Shown: positions 8,216 through 16,885, counted from the stretch's first letter. The stretch: DNA of 47,261 nt from Paenibacillus terrae (GCF_005217525.1 NZ_PNXQ01000012.1:499936-547196); one strand, 5' to 3'. Program-made: numbers and translations. The notes: a model not told the origin generated them from the sequence alone.

Positions 8216-9718
8216 CTACTCTTCGAAAACACTCTTTAATCGTACTTTCAAGTACAGAGTACACCAGAAGCAGTAATGTAATACCTCCACAATCATATGA
8301 ACTGTTTCTGGCAAACCCAATGAGGATAACGCTTTGGAACACAGCGTACCAACGATAAGAATGGCTTCAAAAACGAAAATGTCCACCAACAGCACCAAGG
8401 CTGTACGGGATTTGGCTCGTTGGAAGAGCTTTAGCGTTTTGAAATTCCAGCCTGTAGCGATCAGCTCCAGTGTTATGATTCCCAGGGACATGCCGGTATA
8501 CCCGAGCTCGGGAATAGCAAGTATGGAGTAAAGAAGGATGAAATTAGAAAGTACACCTGCGCAAAGACCAATAAAGGGAGTTTTCTTTCGATTTTGTGCC
8601 CATAACACGCTGGTTGTGATTTCCCGCAATCCGACGAGTAGGGGTAACATAGCCAACGATTTAATGGGGATTTCGGCATTTTGTATACCAAAAACAAACA
8701 GGGAGATTTCTGAGGCATATTCAAAAATGAAAAAACCTGAGGCTAATCCCCAGACCCATGCTACCTGAATGGCGGTATGGCTTTTTTTGTAGAATGAGTT
8801 ATATTTCTTATTTTGCCAGTCTGCGGTTATTTTCATCGTGAGCGTATGTGTTAATGCACCTGTAATCAAAGTAGGCATATAAGCGACGACCAGGGCGATA
8901 CCCGTGACAATACCGAACATCTCCGCTGCTTCTTTGGAAGAAACCCCGGCAACCTGTAATCGTTGGGGGATAATGATCGCATCCATAAAGTCGGAAGCAG
9001 GGATAAGCAAGCGTGTAAGCGCAATAGCAAAGGAAGCTTGTACCACTAAAGGTAAATCTGCTCGACTTGATGGGGGGGATAAAGCTACAGAGGGACGGTT
9101 GTACATGAAAAAAGCAGTAAGCACAGCAAAGGCTAACAACGCGCCTGTAAAAGTTCCCAGTACCGCTCCGCCTACAGCAAACTCGATGCCGGATTGAATA
9201 AATAGTGGCACTAGCCACATTAAAGTACCGATCCTGGCGGTTTGTTCTATGATTTCCGAAAGGGCAATTGTGGTGTATCTTTCAAGCCCTTGCAAATATC
9301 CGCGCAGCAAACTTAGCAAGGGAACGGCCAATATAGCAGGGGAGAGGCAGCGAATTACAAAATCGAGCTGTGGATAGCCGAGCAAATTAGCGATCGGCTT
9401 TGATAGCCAAAAGGTTAAGATACTGCATGCCAATCCTGTGAGAATCAGGAATACAGAAAAAATTTTGAACAACCGCCAGCCTCTTGCTGTATGCTTAGCT
9501 GTAAACATACCCAAAGCTGTTGGCAATCCCCCTGAAATAATCATCAGTATTAGGCTATAGAAGGAATAGGCTAGCTGATACAGGCCCATTCCTTCAGCTC
9601 CAACAAGTCGCGTCATAAATACTTTTCCAACCAAACCGATGGCTTTTACGACAATCATCGCATTAGCCCTCACCATGGTCTGTTTTAATATAAGAGGTAA
9701 TTTCAAATCATTTTCCAC
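8216..9718 (-). CDS. SpoVB/MurJ-like polysaccharide flippase (MOP superfamily)
   Basis: A 500-residue membrane protein with about 14 hydrophobic segments and the polysaccharide-biosynthesis/SpoVB family layout. The N-terminal part reads FMTRLVGAEGMGLYQLAYSFYSL, typical of stage V sporulation protein B. SpoVB-type proteins export lipid-linked wall or cortex precursors across the membrane. The GTG at 9718 is the longest start, but no good ribosome site is visible; an ATG at 9676 is the alternative. It is the last gene of a - strand run with an amidase, a sortase and a small LPKTG protein, so it may act in spore or cell wall assembly. It is not next to other known spoVB neighbours, so it may be a paralogue. 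Confidence 0.8.
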   Translation of the reverse strand: MENDLKLPLILKQTMVRANAMIVVKAIGLVGKVFMTRLVGAEGMGLYQLAYSFYSLILMIISGGLPTALGMFTAKHTARGWRLFKIFSVFLILTGLACSILTFWLSKPIANLLGYPQLDFVIRCLSPAILAVPLLSLLRGYLQGLERYTTIALSEIIEQTARIGTLMWLVPLFIQSGIEFAVGGAVLGTFTGALLAFAVLTAFFMYNRPSVALSPPSSRADLPLVVQASFAIALTRLLIPASDFMDAIIIPQRLQVAGVSSKEAAEMFGIVTGIALVVAYMPTLITGALTHTLTMKITADWQNKKYNSFYKKSHTAIQVAWVWGLASGFFIFEYASEISLFVFGIQNAEIPIKSLAMLPLLVGLREITTSVLWAQNRKKTPFIGLCAGVLSNFILLYSILAIPELGYTGMSLGIITLELIATGWNFKTLKLFQRAKSRTALVLLVDIFVFEAILIVGTLCSKALSSLGLPETVHMIVEVLHYCFWCTLYLKVRLKSVFEE

Positions 9719-9794
9719 CCCAATTAGAAGCTGTCCATTTTATTCCTATGACAGCAACCTCCGGGATATGAACAAGTCTTAAGGGTCATGATGC

Positions 9795-10919
9795 TTAATC
9801 TTGTATATGAATCAACAAATATTTGGTATTTTTATCCCACCCCAAGTCGAAGGGGACTCTAAAACGGTCTGCGGTGTGGGAGTTGACTAAGGGATAGCCA
9901 CTCTGATCAAATCCGACTACAACCGAGAAGTGGTCTACGTCTCCTTGTAATACGTAAGCAATTAAATCACCTGGAAGCAACTGGGGCTTGTTAAGATGCT
10001 GCTGTCGTTTATTGACCGATTGGACAATATCGGAGAAGCTTCCTTGTTCTATAATCCTTCCATAGCCGGAGCGTATCAGAAAATTTTTAAATGCGTCCGT
10101 TTGAACCCAGGCTTGGCTTCCACCGTTGCGATACAAGTAATGCCACCCTGATCTCATAGGCAGGCCTCCGCCTTCCTCCTTGTCTCCGATAACTTGGGAG
10201 GAGAAGTTGGTGCAATCGCCGCCTTTGGAGTTATAATCCAGGTATTTTTGATTATATCGCTGACCATTACCTGCTCCCCATGTCGTCCCTGCATATTTGT
10301 TCGCATAGTCAACGGCGCGGGCCCTGTTGTATTTATGATTAACCCTTTCTGGTGTTACCGGATCTTTATGGGGAGTAAAAAATAAGTCGGATTGTTCAAT
10401 CTTCTTTGAATTTTCTTCCAGAGGATCTGAATACCATTCACGTTCCACGTACCAACGATTATCTTTTTTTCTCAGTGTAATGCCATGACGTGTTCCAATT
10501 CCAAAATCATGCCGACCGGGATAGCTATCGATATACTCATAACTCAATTTCAAGGATTGAACAAGTGACACCTTTGCCGTATCACCCAACACCTCGGCAC
10601 GGGCTATCCGAATGGAGCTTTCCGCATTCACGAATTTCATTTTACGATGCTTGGCCCATTCTTGAATATATTCCGCTCTGTTCATTTCATGAAGGTACGC
10701 GTAGTTGCTTCGTTTATCTGTTAACAAGTAATGGTCCTCGATATGCGTTTTATCCTGATCCATCAACAACCGGGTACGGTCATCAAACAGTTCTTGAAGA
10801 AAGGGGATAACGTTATCTTGTTTAGCTGGTTCGGCTTGTGCACGAAATAAAGAAAAGCTGTAAGCGGGGATCAATATTAAGATCATGCACAGCAGTTGCA
10901 ATTTTGCCATCCTAAGCAC
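9795..10919 (-). CDS. secreted amidase-domain (Amidase_6) protein
   Basis: A 374-residue exported protein. The N-terminus has a signal peptide with a long hydrophobic core and a likely cleavage after FRAQA. A middle region has a nuclear-transport-factor-like look (about residues 35-170). The C-terminal part is the putative amidase domain (Amidase_6), with VDYANKYAGTTWG, the presumed catalytic cysteine in GGDCTNFSSQ and histidine in VDHFSVVVG. Such NlpC/P60-like proteins are thought to cut peptide bonds in the cell wall. GTG 10919 follows the sortase stop by two bases and uses AAGGAG inside the sortase end, so the two genes are coupled. The wall substrate is unknown. Confidence 0.83.
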   Translation of the reverse strand: MLRMAKLQLLCMILILIPAYSFSLFRAQAEPAKQDNVIPFLQELFDDRTRLLMDQDKTHIEDHYLLTDKRSNYAYLHEMNRAEYIQEWAKHRKMKFVNAESSIRIARAEVLGDTAKVSLVQSLKLSYEYIDSYPGRHDFGIGTRHGITLRKKDNRWYVEREWYSDPLEENSKKIEQSDLFFTPHKDPVTPERVNHKYNRARAVDYANKYAGTTWGAGNGQRYNQKYLDYNSKGGDCTNFSSQVIGDKEEGGGLPMRSGWHYLYRNGGSQAWVQTDAFKNFLIRSGYGRIIEQGSFSDIVQSVNKRQQHLNKPQLLPGDLIAYVLQGDVDHFSVVVGFDQSGYPLVNSHTADRFRVPFDLGWDKNTKYLLIHIQD

Positions 10920-10921
10920 AT

Positions 10922-11629
10922 TTATTCATTCTCCTTGAAAATGGTTGAATTGATTTTGGAAGCGTCCTTGTCTTGAACGGTAAGATTCTCACATGCTGAA
11001 TTCATGTGTGCCAATTTGGTGTAAACTACCAACCTTCCCTCGTGTTCTTTCCTGCTTCGGCTATAGCGCCCTGCACAGGTAATCAAGTTCAAACGGTGCT
11101 CTTCTGTCGAGCCAAAAATGGTCTGAATCGGTGCTTCGGAGGTTAAGTAAAATTTTACGGACTCGACAACAAACTGAATCTTACAGCCGTCAGCGCCAGT
11201 CACATACACAAAATCCCCTTTTTTCAGTTTTTTAAGAGGATAAAAAACCGCCGGTCCCGTGTATGTATCAACATGTCCGTCCATAATTGCATTACCTGCC
11301 GCTCCTGGCAGTACACCGGTAGATAAATAGCCTACTCGATCCGTGTTACCCGGAACGCCCATTTGACCATTTTCTAAATAGGTTACCGGTTCTATAATCG
11401 AATGAATTCGAACCGCAGGAATATCGATTTTATGTGGAACAATCCCTGGAAAAGGTTTATTTTTAACTTGTAAGGGCTTCGTCGTTTTAATTTGTTGAAT
11501 TTCAGGCTTAGCCGGGGTGTGGCTGGAGTTAGCATGGGAGCTACCTTGAGGTTCAGCCGAAGATGAACAGCTCGTACTACCCAGCAAAATCAATAGCACA
11601 ATAATACGAATAATCCACTTATTGTTCAT
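10922..11629 (-). CDS. sortase, class F-like, with lipoprotein-like N-terminus
   Basis: A 235-residue membrane-linked transpeptidase. After a hydrophobic N-terminus (LLILLGSTSC, possibly a poor lipobox with Cys21) and a Ser/Thr/Pro/Lys linker, the sortase barrel runs from about residue 62. The catalytic triad is visible: His119 in MDGHVDT, Cys185 in LITCAG and Arg199 in EGRLVVYTKL. The GHVDT and LITCAG contexts resemble class F sortases more than class A or B. The gene immediately upstream encodes a small protein ending in LPKTG, the obvious candidate substrate. The start ATG 11629 lacks a strong ribosome site and sits just after a hairpin, so it may be expressed at a lower level than its substrate. 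Confidence 0.88.
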   Translation of the reverse strand: MNNKWIIRIIVLLILLGSTSCSSSAEPQGSSHANSSHTPAKPEIQQIKTTKPLQVKNKPFPGIVPHKIDIPAVRIHSIIEPVTYLENGQMGVPGNTDRVGYLSTGVLPGAAGNAIMDGHVDTYTGPAVFYPLKKLKKGDFVYVTGADGCKIQFVVESVKFYLTSEAPIQTIFGSTEEHRLNLITCAGRYSRSRKEHEGRLVVYTKLAHMNSACENLTVQDKDASKINSTIFKENE

Positions 11630-11640
11630 ATGAAGAAAGA

Positions 11641-11666
11641 GAGAGGGCCTACAAGCTAACCCTCTC
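11641..11666 (-). terminator. attenuator-like hairpin between LPKTG gene and sortase
   Basis: On the - strand GAGAGGG (11666-11660) pairs with CCCTCTC (11647-11641), followed by TCTTTCTTC. The weak U-tract suggests partial termination after the small LPKTG gene, letting some transcripts continue into the sortase. This would keep substrate abundant and enzyme scarce. Confidence 0.5.
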
Positions 11667-11679
11667 CTTTTAACCCTCC

Positions 11680-11988
11680 CTAATTCATTTGCTCGCTTGC
11701 GCCACCAAATCCGGTTTTTGGTAATTTAGTAGCCTTTGCTTTCATACTTTTCGCATGAATGCTTTTTCCTCCGATCATTTTGGCAGGAGCAGCCTCACGT
11801 GCATGCAGCTTGTGAACTTTCTCATGTTTGCTCTTGGCATGCAGCTTGTGTTCATGTTTTGCATGAGCCTTAACCTTATGCTGGTGCATTTTGTGTTCAT
11901 GCTTTTCCGTTGCGGGTGCTGCAGATACCATCGATCCTACTGACAGAAGTACAGCCAGGGATGCTACAGTCAATATTGCTTTTTTCAT
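11680..11988 (-). CDS. small secreted His/Lys-rich protein with C-terminal LPKTG motif and no membrane anchor
   Basis: A 102-residue predicted exported protein. ATG 11988 has AAAGGAGG upstream and gives a clean signal peptide (MKKAILTVASLAVLLSVGSMVSAA). The mature part is very basic and rich in histidine: eleven His between residues 30 and 62, in a loosely repeated KHEH/KLHA pattern, plus His78. It ends in LPKTG at residues 89-93 followed by only nine residues (FGGASEQMN). The hydrophobic helix and basic tail of classical sortase substrates are absent. The sortase gene lies 50 bases downstream on the same strand. The His pattern suggests metal or acid-wall binding. I do not recognise the family. 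A likely role is a wall-linked peptide attached by the neighbouring sortase. Confidence 0.8.
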   Translation of the reverse strand: MKKAILTVASLAVLLSVGSMVSAAPATEKHEHKMHQHKVKAHAKHEHKLHAKSKHEKVHKLHAREAAPAKMIGGKSIHAKSMKAKATKLPKTGFGGASEQMN

Positions 11989-12101
11989 TGTATTGCCTCC
12001 TTTGGATAATTGGTAATTCATCAATATAGTTTCCGTACGAAGAAGGTTTTATGTAGCCAATGATTTCAAAGGAAAGGATTGGCTTGGAATTTTTCGACTC
12101 T

Positions 12102-12893
12102 TCACTTATTGACCTCAATCAGTCCTTCGGGAGTCCTACGATTGGCGAGCAGTTCGGATACGGTGACAAAGGTAAACCCTCTTTTTTTCAGCTCAGGTAA
12201 AATGATTTTGAGGGCTTCAACGGTTTGTGTACTTTTATATACATAATCGTGCATGAGGACGATGTCGCCGTTGCGGGCATTACGAAGCACCTTATTGACG
12301 ATTCGGTGTACACCGGGCTTTCGCCAATCCAGGGTGTCCTGATGCCAGGACCATAAAATCATTTTCTGTCCTTTTTCTTTGGATAGATTCACGAGTGTGT
12401 CGGTGTATGAACCGCCGGGTGGACGAAAAAGATGGGTTCCTGAGCCGGTGGCTTGAACGATGCTCGCCTGGCCCTGGTCTATCTCGGAAAGAGCCTTTTT
12501 ACGGGAAATATGCTGAAAGGATGGATGATGGAACGTATGGTTTCCAATCTCATGGCCTTCTCTCCGTTCCCGCTTCACAATGTCAGGGAGTTTTACTACG
12601 CGGCTGCCAACGACAAAAAAAGTCGCCTTGGCGTCATATTGCTTGAGCAAATCCAGAATGGCGGGTGTTTTGCTTTCATCCGGTCCGTCGTCGAATGTGA
12701 GGGCAATCACCTTGCGATGAGTAGGAACCTCCCAAATAATGTCCCCTCGTTCTTCATAGTAGGCTCTTCCCTTTGTAGGAGCAGGGGAGACGTACGATGC
12801 GGCTTGTGCAGTATTGGTATAGGGTGTGGGGCATAGGGTGGCACAGAACAAGGAAACAGCGATACTTGCAGACAGTACTCGGTTATATTTCAT
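12102..12893 (-). CDS. secreted polysaccharide deacetylase (NodB domain)
   Basis: A 263-residue exported carbohydrate esterase family 4 protein. The signal peptide covers about residues 1-31 (cut near AQAA). The NodB domain has the catalytic/metal motif TFDDGPD (Asp68, Asp69), the zinc histidines in GNHTFHHPSF (His119 and His123), RPPGGS, a WSWHQDTLDW segment and the late VLMHD motif. Such enzymes remove N-acetyl groups from peptidoglycan or cortex sugars (PdaA/PdaB group). It is followed 113 bases later by the LPKTG gene, so it may be the first gene of the envelope cluster or an independent neighbour. A bidirectional terminator lies upstream of it. Confidence 0.9.
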   Translation of the reverse strand: MKYNRVLSASIAVSLFCATLCPTPYTNTAQAASYVSPAPTKGRAYYEERGDIIWEVPTHRKVIALTFDDGPDESKTPAILDLLKQYDAKATFFVVGSRVVKLPDIVKRERREGHEIGNHTFHHPSFQHISRKKALSEIDQGQASIVQATGSGTHLFRPPGGSYTDTLVNLSKEKGQKMILWSWHQDTLDWRKPGVHRIVNKVLRNARNGDIVLMHDYVYKSTQTVEALKIILPELKKRGFTFVTVSELLANRRTPEGLIEVNK

Positions 12894-13030
12894 CAGGCTT
12901 CTTCTCCGTTCTGACGTTTTCTCACATTAGCTTGCCAAGATGGAACGTATACCATTCCTCGTCTCCGAAAATTACCTTCTACAAATAAATTCACTCCTGT
13001 TCCTGTCCAAAATGTAAAATAAAAACGTAA

Positions 13031-13089
13031 AACCTCCAGCTTCGTAATATGCCGAAGGTTCGGCTGTTCACGAAGCTGGAGGTTTTTTT
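13031..13089 (-). terminator. bidirectional two-tier terminator hairpin
   Basis: Arms 13031-13045 and 13070-13084 are a perfect 15-bp inverted repeat, and an inner hairpin pairs 13051-13055 with 13060-13064. On the - strand it follows the stop of the small gene at 13115 and is trailed by TTTTACGTTTTTATTTT. On the + strand it is followed by seven T. It isolates the deacetylase from the upstream small gene. Confidence 0.8.
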
Positions 13090-13114
13090 GTTTAGAGACG
13101 AAATGGATCGTGCA

Positions 13115-13435
13115 TTAGCTCAGCAGTGTTACCACCAGCAGATTGTACAGCACCAGCGGCAGAATGACGTCTCTGTAGGCGTAGGAACGATAGGGGGTGG
13201 GGGTGCCTGGGGAGGGCGTGTGGTGCGGCTGAGGAACGCTCAAATACAAGTGATCCGCGTCGATGTGGACAATCCTACCTTCATACACATGATGATCCAT
13301 GGTTTGAATCCGGACGGTGTGATTGACGTAAGGATCCAACTGGTGATGCAGATGATCGCGGACTCTTTTGAGTTCTGTCTGAAATTCCGGTCTGGCCTGA
13401 TATAAGGTTTGCGGATTGACAGTGTTGTACGGCAT
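13115..13435 (-). CDS. small protein with Sm-like strand pattern and hydrophobic C-terminus
   Basis: A 106-residue protein I do not recognise by name. The middle part (about residues 38-67) reads like one small beta-barrel repeat, with VRIQTMDHHVYEGRIVHID then LYLSV, as in Sm-like or spore-coat-associated small proteins. A His/Pro-rich linker follows, then a hydrophobic end (VILPLVLYNLLVVTLL) that could insert in a membrane. A good ribosome site (GGAGGT) precedes the ATG, and the terminator just downstream supports this strand over an overlapping + strand reading frame. Expression timing is unknown. Confidence 0.65.
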   Translation of the reverse strand: MPYNTVNPQTLYQARPEFQTELKRVRDHLHHQLDPYVNHTVRIQTMDHHVYEGRIVHIDADHLYLSVPQPHHTPSPGTPTPYRSYAYRDVILPLVLYNLLVVTLLS

Positions 13436-13556
13436 TCGCCTCTGACCTCCATACTCATAGAATGATGTATCGTATGCAGAAGCCTATGCCATTGTGCGGG
13501 TACCCTGAGACAGGTTTTACAAAGGGTTGAAACATTAACATTCTGCTCCAGCCCGC

Positions 13557-13586
13557 TTGATGTTCCCATTACATCAAAACGATACA
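13557..13586 (+). promoter_or_regulatory. possible promoter of the ugp-like operon
   Basis: TTGATG at 13557-13562 and GATACA at 13581-13586 are separated by 18 bases. If real, transcription starts near 13592, which would exclude the earliest in-frame start of the first permease and favour ATG 13647. The -10 box is poor. Confidence 0.3.
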
Positions 13587-13646
13587 CTTACTGAGGTTGG
13601 TTTGAAAAGAAAGGGGCGCTCCGTTTTGGGTGAGCTTAACAAATCT

Positions 13647-14591
13647 ATGGGACTCGGAACGAGGAGCCAGCAACAGACTTCGTCTAAGGCCCGCGTACGT
13701 ACGGGTTCGCTAAAAATTCAGAGACTGCGCGAAAACGCGCTGGCGTATACGTTTTTGGCTCCATCGCTCATTTTGTTTGCTGTATTTATGTTTTACCCGA
13801 TGATCAAGTCGGTTTATCTCAGCTTGCACTCCACAGATCCCGCAGGAAATGTTGCAGCTTATGTTGGGTTAGACAACTTTGCTACGCTTTTCAGCTCGGG
13901 TCAATTCCTGCAAGGAATCAAGGTTACGCTCCTGTTTGCACTGCTGACGGTGCCTGTAGGCATTTTACTGGCGCTGGTGCTGGCTGCACTCACACATAGC
14001 AAGCTGCGGGGGATGCGTATCTTCCAGTTCGCTTTTTCGCTGCCGATGGTGCTGTCGGTCGGCTCATCTGCGGTCATTTGGAAATTTCTTTTTCATCCGA
14101 CGCTGGGGATGTTTAACTACGTGCTTTCCCTACTACATATCAATCCGGTTCCGTGGCTGACCAGCCCGGATTGGGCATTGTTCTCCGTAGCGATCATGAC
14201 CATCTGGATGAATCTAGGTTTTAATTACATTATTTTATCAAGCGGACTTCAAGGGATTCCAGATGACATGTATGAGAGTGCCAAAATGGACGGGGCAGGC
14301 CCGCTGGTGACGTTCTGGCGTATTTCCATGCCGCTGCTGTCGCCAACGATCTTCTTTGTAACTGTAGTATCCATCATTGGAGCTTTCCAGTCTTTTGCTC
14401 AAATTAACATTTTGACCAAGGGCGGTCCGGTGAACAGTACGAATGTGTTCGTGTATTCCATTTATCAGGAAGCCTTCGTTAATTTCCGATTCGGAACGGG
14501 CAGCGCACAGGCGATTGTACTGTTTATCGTTATCCTGCTGCTTACGATGATCCAGTTCAAATGGGTGGAAAGAAAGGTGCATTACCAATGA
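13647..14591 (+). CDS. ugpA: ABC importer permease, UgpA-like
   Basis: A 314-residue (from 13647) MalF/UgpA-type permease with about six membrane segments, the first being LAYTFLAPSLILFAVFMFYPMI. The EAA loop reads DMYESAKMDGAGPLVTFWRISMPLLSP. The start is uncertain: the frame is open upstream to ATG 13560 or TTG 13557, but neither has a ribosome site and the extra 30 residues are polar. With the downstream UgpE-like and UgpB-like genes this should import glycerol-3-phosphate or glycerophosphodiesters. That is inferred from the UgpB likeness. No ATPase gene is present in the cluster. Confidence 0.82.
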   Translation: MGLGTRSQQQTSSKARVRTGSLKIQRLRENALAYTFLAPSLILFAVFMFYPMIKSVYLSLHSTDPAGNVAAYVGLDNFATLFSSGQFLQGIKVTLLFALLTVPVGILLALVLAALTHSKLRGMRIFQFAFSLPMVLSVGSSAVIWKFLFHPTLGMFNYVLSLLHINPVPWLTSPDWALFSVAIMTIWMNLGFNYIILSSGLQGIPDDMYESAKMDGAGPLVTFWRISMPLLSPTIFFVTVVSIIGAFQSFAQINILTKGGPVNSTNVFVYSIYQEAFVNFRFGTGSAQAIVLFIVILLLTMIQFKWVERKVHYQ

Positions 14592-15409
14592 AACGACATC
14601 TTAATTCAACACTCGTGTATGTGTTGCTTACGATTGCGGCTGCTTTGATTTTATATCCGGTCATTTATACGTTTTTTATGGCTGTCATGTCGCCGGAGGA
14701 AGCGAGCGCCTATCCGCCGAGCTTTTTCCCGCATTCCTTTCATATGGCCAATTTTACCGACGTATTTGAAATCGTTCCGATTGCAGCGTTCATCGGCAAC
14801 ACCTTTCTCATTTCAGGCTTAACCATGATCGGTCAGTTGATTACAGCCAGCTTGGCGGCCTATGCCTTTGCCAAAATGGAATTCAAGGGGAAGAACTTCA
14901 TTTTCAGCATGTTTGTCGCAACGATGATGATTCCTTGGGAAGTGACCATTATTCCAAACTACCTGACCGTACGTAGCTGGAATTGGCTTGATACTTATCA
15001 AGGGCTGACGGTTCCGTTTCTGGCAACGGCATTCGGAACGTTCCTGCTGCGACAATTTTTTCTCCAGCTTCCCAAGGAATTGTTCGAGGCGGCTCGTATG
15101 GACGGGTGTGGACATGTTCGTTACTTCCTGTTCCATGTGCTTCCGCTATCGCGTCCGGCGCTCGGAACACTGGCTGTATATTCGTTCCTGAACATGTACA
15201 ATTCGTACCTGTGGCCGTTGTTGATCACGAATAGCGAGAATATGCGTACGGTACAGATCGGAATTTCCATGCTCGAATTTCAGGAATCCACCTCATGGAA
15301 CCTCGTGTTCGCGGGTACAGCAATGGTCATTTTACCGTCTCTGCTTCTGCTGATCTTTGGCCTGAAGCAGTTGGTACGCGGAATGGCAGCGGGTGCACTT
15401 AAAGGTTGA
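14588..15409 (+). CDS. ugpE: ABC importer permease, UgpE-like
   Basis: A 273-residue MalG/UgpE-type permease. The first hydrophobic segment is LVYVLLTIAAALILYPVIYTFF. The EAA loop reads ELFEAARMDGCGHVRYFLFHVLPLSRPALG. ATG 14588 overlaps the stop of the first permease (ATGA) and follows AAAGGTG, so coupling is clear; an upstream in-frame start at 14561 would cut deep into the previous gene. It pairs with the UgpA-like protein to form the channel. Confidence 0.86.
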   Translation: MKRHLNSTLVYVLLTIAAALILYPVIYTFFMAVMSPEEASAYPPSFFPHSFHMANFTDVFEIVPIAAFIGNTFLISGLTMIGQLITASLAAYAFAKMEFKGKNFIFSMFVATMMIPWEVTIIPNYLTVRSWNWLDTYQGLTVPFLATAFGTFLLRQFFLQLPKELFEAARMDGCGHVRYFLFHVLPLSRPALGTLAVYSFLNMYNSYLWPLLITNSENMRTVQIGISMLEFQESTSWNLVFAGTAMVILPSLLLLIFGLKQLVRGMAAGALKG

Positions 15410-15517
15410 TGCTGGAATAAATTTCCTTTCGGCAAGTAGCAACATCTGCGCAAGCAGCCTATATAAAGCTTGATCAATATTCATGAATCATTTAACCAAA
15501 GGGAGAGAAGAGAGATT

Positions 15518-16885
15518 ATGAGATTTTTTCGTCTGAAAAGTGCTTTGACCTTGCTCATTCTGACTGCAATGGTTGTTGCAGCAGGTTGTAGCAATAACAC
15601 GGCGGATGAGAAGCCAAGCAACGGTAGCGATGCGGGAGCAGCAGCAGGTTCTCCAGTGAAGCTGACGTGGTGGCATTCTATGTCCGGTAACGGCGAAAAA
15701 GCGATCAAGCAAATCGCCGCTGATTTTAACGCCAGCCACAAGGACATTCAGGTAGAGCCAGTATACCAAGGCAAATATGATGACAGCTTGAACAAGCTGA
15801 AAGCGTCGCTTGGCTCCAACAGCGGCCCGGACATCATTCAGGTGTATGAAATCGGAAGCAAATTCATGATCGACTCCAAGATGATCACTCCTGTACAACA
15901 ATTTATTGATGCAGACAAGTTCGATCTGTCGCAGCTTGAGCCGAATATTACACGGTATTACACCATTGACGGTAAACTGAATGCAATGCCATTCAATACG
16001 TCGAATCCGATCTTGTACTATAACAAGGATGCCTTTAAGGCGGCGGGACTTGATCCGGCTAATCCTCCGAAAACCTATGATGAATTCGAGAAGGCTGCCA
16101 AAGCCTTGAGCAAGGACGGAAAATCCGGTGCATCCATCGCCATCTATGGCTGGTTTATGGAGCAGTTGTTTGCTAATCAGAATGCGGATTATGTGAATAA
16201 TGGCAACGGACGCAATCAGGCGGCAACGGAATCGCTGCTGAATTCGGATGCAGGTGTGAAAACCCTGACTTGGTGGAAGAAAATGATCGACGAAAAGGTT
16301 GTATCCAATCTGGGACGTAACTCCGATGATACTGCCAAAGCTTTTTCCGCAGGGCAAATTGCCATGACACTGGATTCCACCGCTTCACTGCGTAATATTG
16401 TGGAGCAGGTTGGCGATAAATTCGAGGTAGGCACTGGCTTTCTGCCAAGAGCGAACGAAGCGAAAGAAGGCGGCGTGGTTGTAGGCGGCGCGAGCTTGTA
16501 CATCATGAACAACAAGCCTGAAGCCCAGCAAAAGGCAGCATGGGAGTTCATTAAATTCGTAGCTTCCCCGGCTGTACAGGCACAATGGAGTGTGAATACG
16601 GGGTACTTCCCGATCACCAAAGCAGCTTATGACGAGCAGGTTCTCAAGGACAATATGGTGAAATACCCGCAATTCCAAACCGCTGTTGACCAATTGCACG
16701 CATCGGCGCAATCGATGGCTACACAAGGCGCAGTGATGGGCGTATTCCCGGAAGCGCGTCAAATCGTAGAGGGCGCAATTGAGGCCGTCTTGAGCGGACA
16801 GCAGCAGCCAAAACAGGCATTGGATCAAGCCGCACAAGAGATTACAGGCAAAATTGCGCAATACAATCAAACGGTAAAAAAATAA
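15518..16885 (+). CDS. ugpB: ABC importer solute-binding lipoprotein, UgpB-like
   Basis: A 455-residue lipoprotein. The signal ends in lipobox VAAGC. The mature N-terminus LTWWHSMSGNGEKAIKQI and the PVYQGKYDDSLNKL and PDIIQVYEIGSKFMIDS segments follow the glycerol-3-phosphate binding protein UgpB pattern closely. ATG 15518 is preceded by GGGAGAG; an upstream in-frame ATG at 15470 lacks a site. Unusually for this group, the binding protein is the last gene (A-E-B order). Likely ligands are sn-glycerol-3-phosphate or glycerophosphodiesters, so the system may provide phosphorus or carbon. A phosphate-starvation control is plausible, but I saw no Pho box. Confidence 0.85.
   Translation: MRFFRLKSALTLLILTAMVVAAGCSNNTADEKPSNGSDAGAAAGSPVKLTWWHSMSGNGEKAIKQIAADFNASHKDIQVEPVYQGKYDDSLNKLKASLGSNSGPDIIQVYEIGSKFMIDSKMITPVQQFIDADKFDLSQLEPNITRYYTIDGKLNAMPFNTSNPILYYNKDAFKAAGLDPANPPKTYDEFEKAAKALSKDGKSGASIAIYGWFMEQLFANQNADYVNNGNGRNQAATESLLNSDAGVKTLTWWKKMIDEKVVSNLGRNSDDTAKAFSAGQIAMTLDSTASLRNIVEQVGDKFEVGTGFLPRANEAKEGGVVVGGASLYIMNNKPEAQQKAAWEFIKFVASPAVQAQWSVNTGYFPITKAAYDEQVLKDNMVKYPQFQTAVDQLHASAQSMATQGAVMGVFPEARQIVEGAIEAVLSGQQQPKQALDQAAQEITGKIAQYNQTVKK

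Noticed and set aside
13049..13405. 118-codon + strand frame overlapping the small Sm-like gene
   Set aside because: It starts within a terminator hairpin and lacks a good ribosome site, whereas the - strand gene has GGAGGT and a terminator behind it.
15488..16357. 289-codon open frame on the - strand opposite ugpB
   Set aside because: The ugpB protein has intact signal peptide and family blocks; the opposite frame has none.
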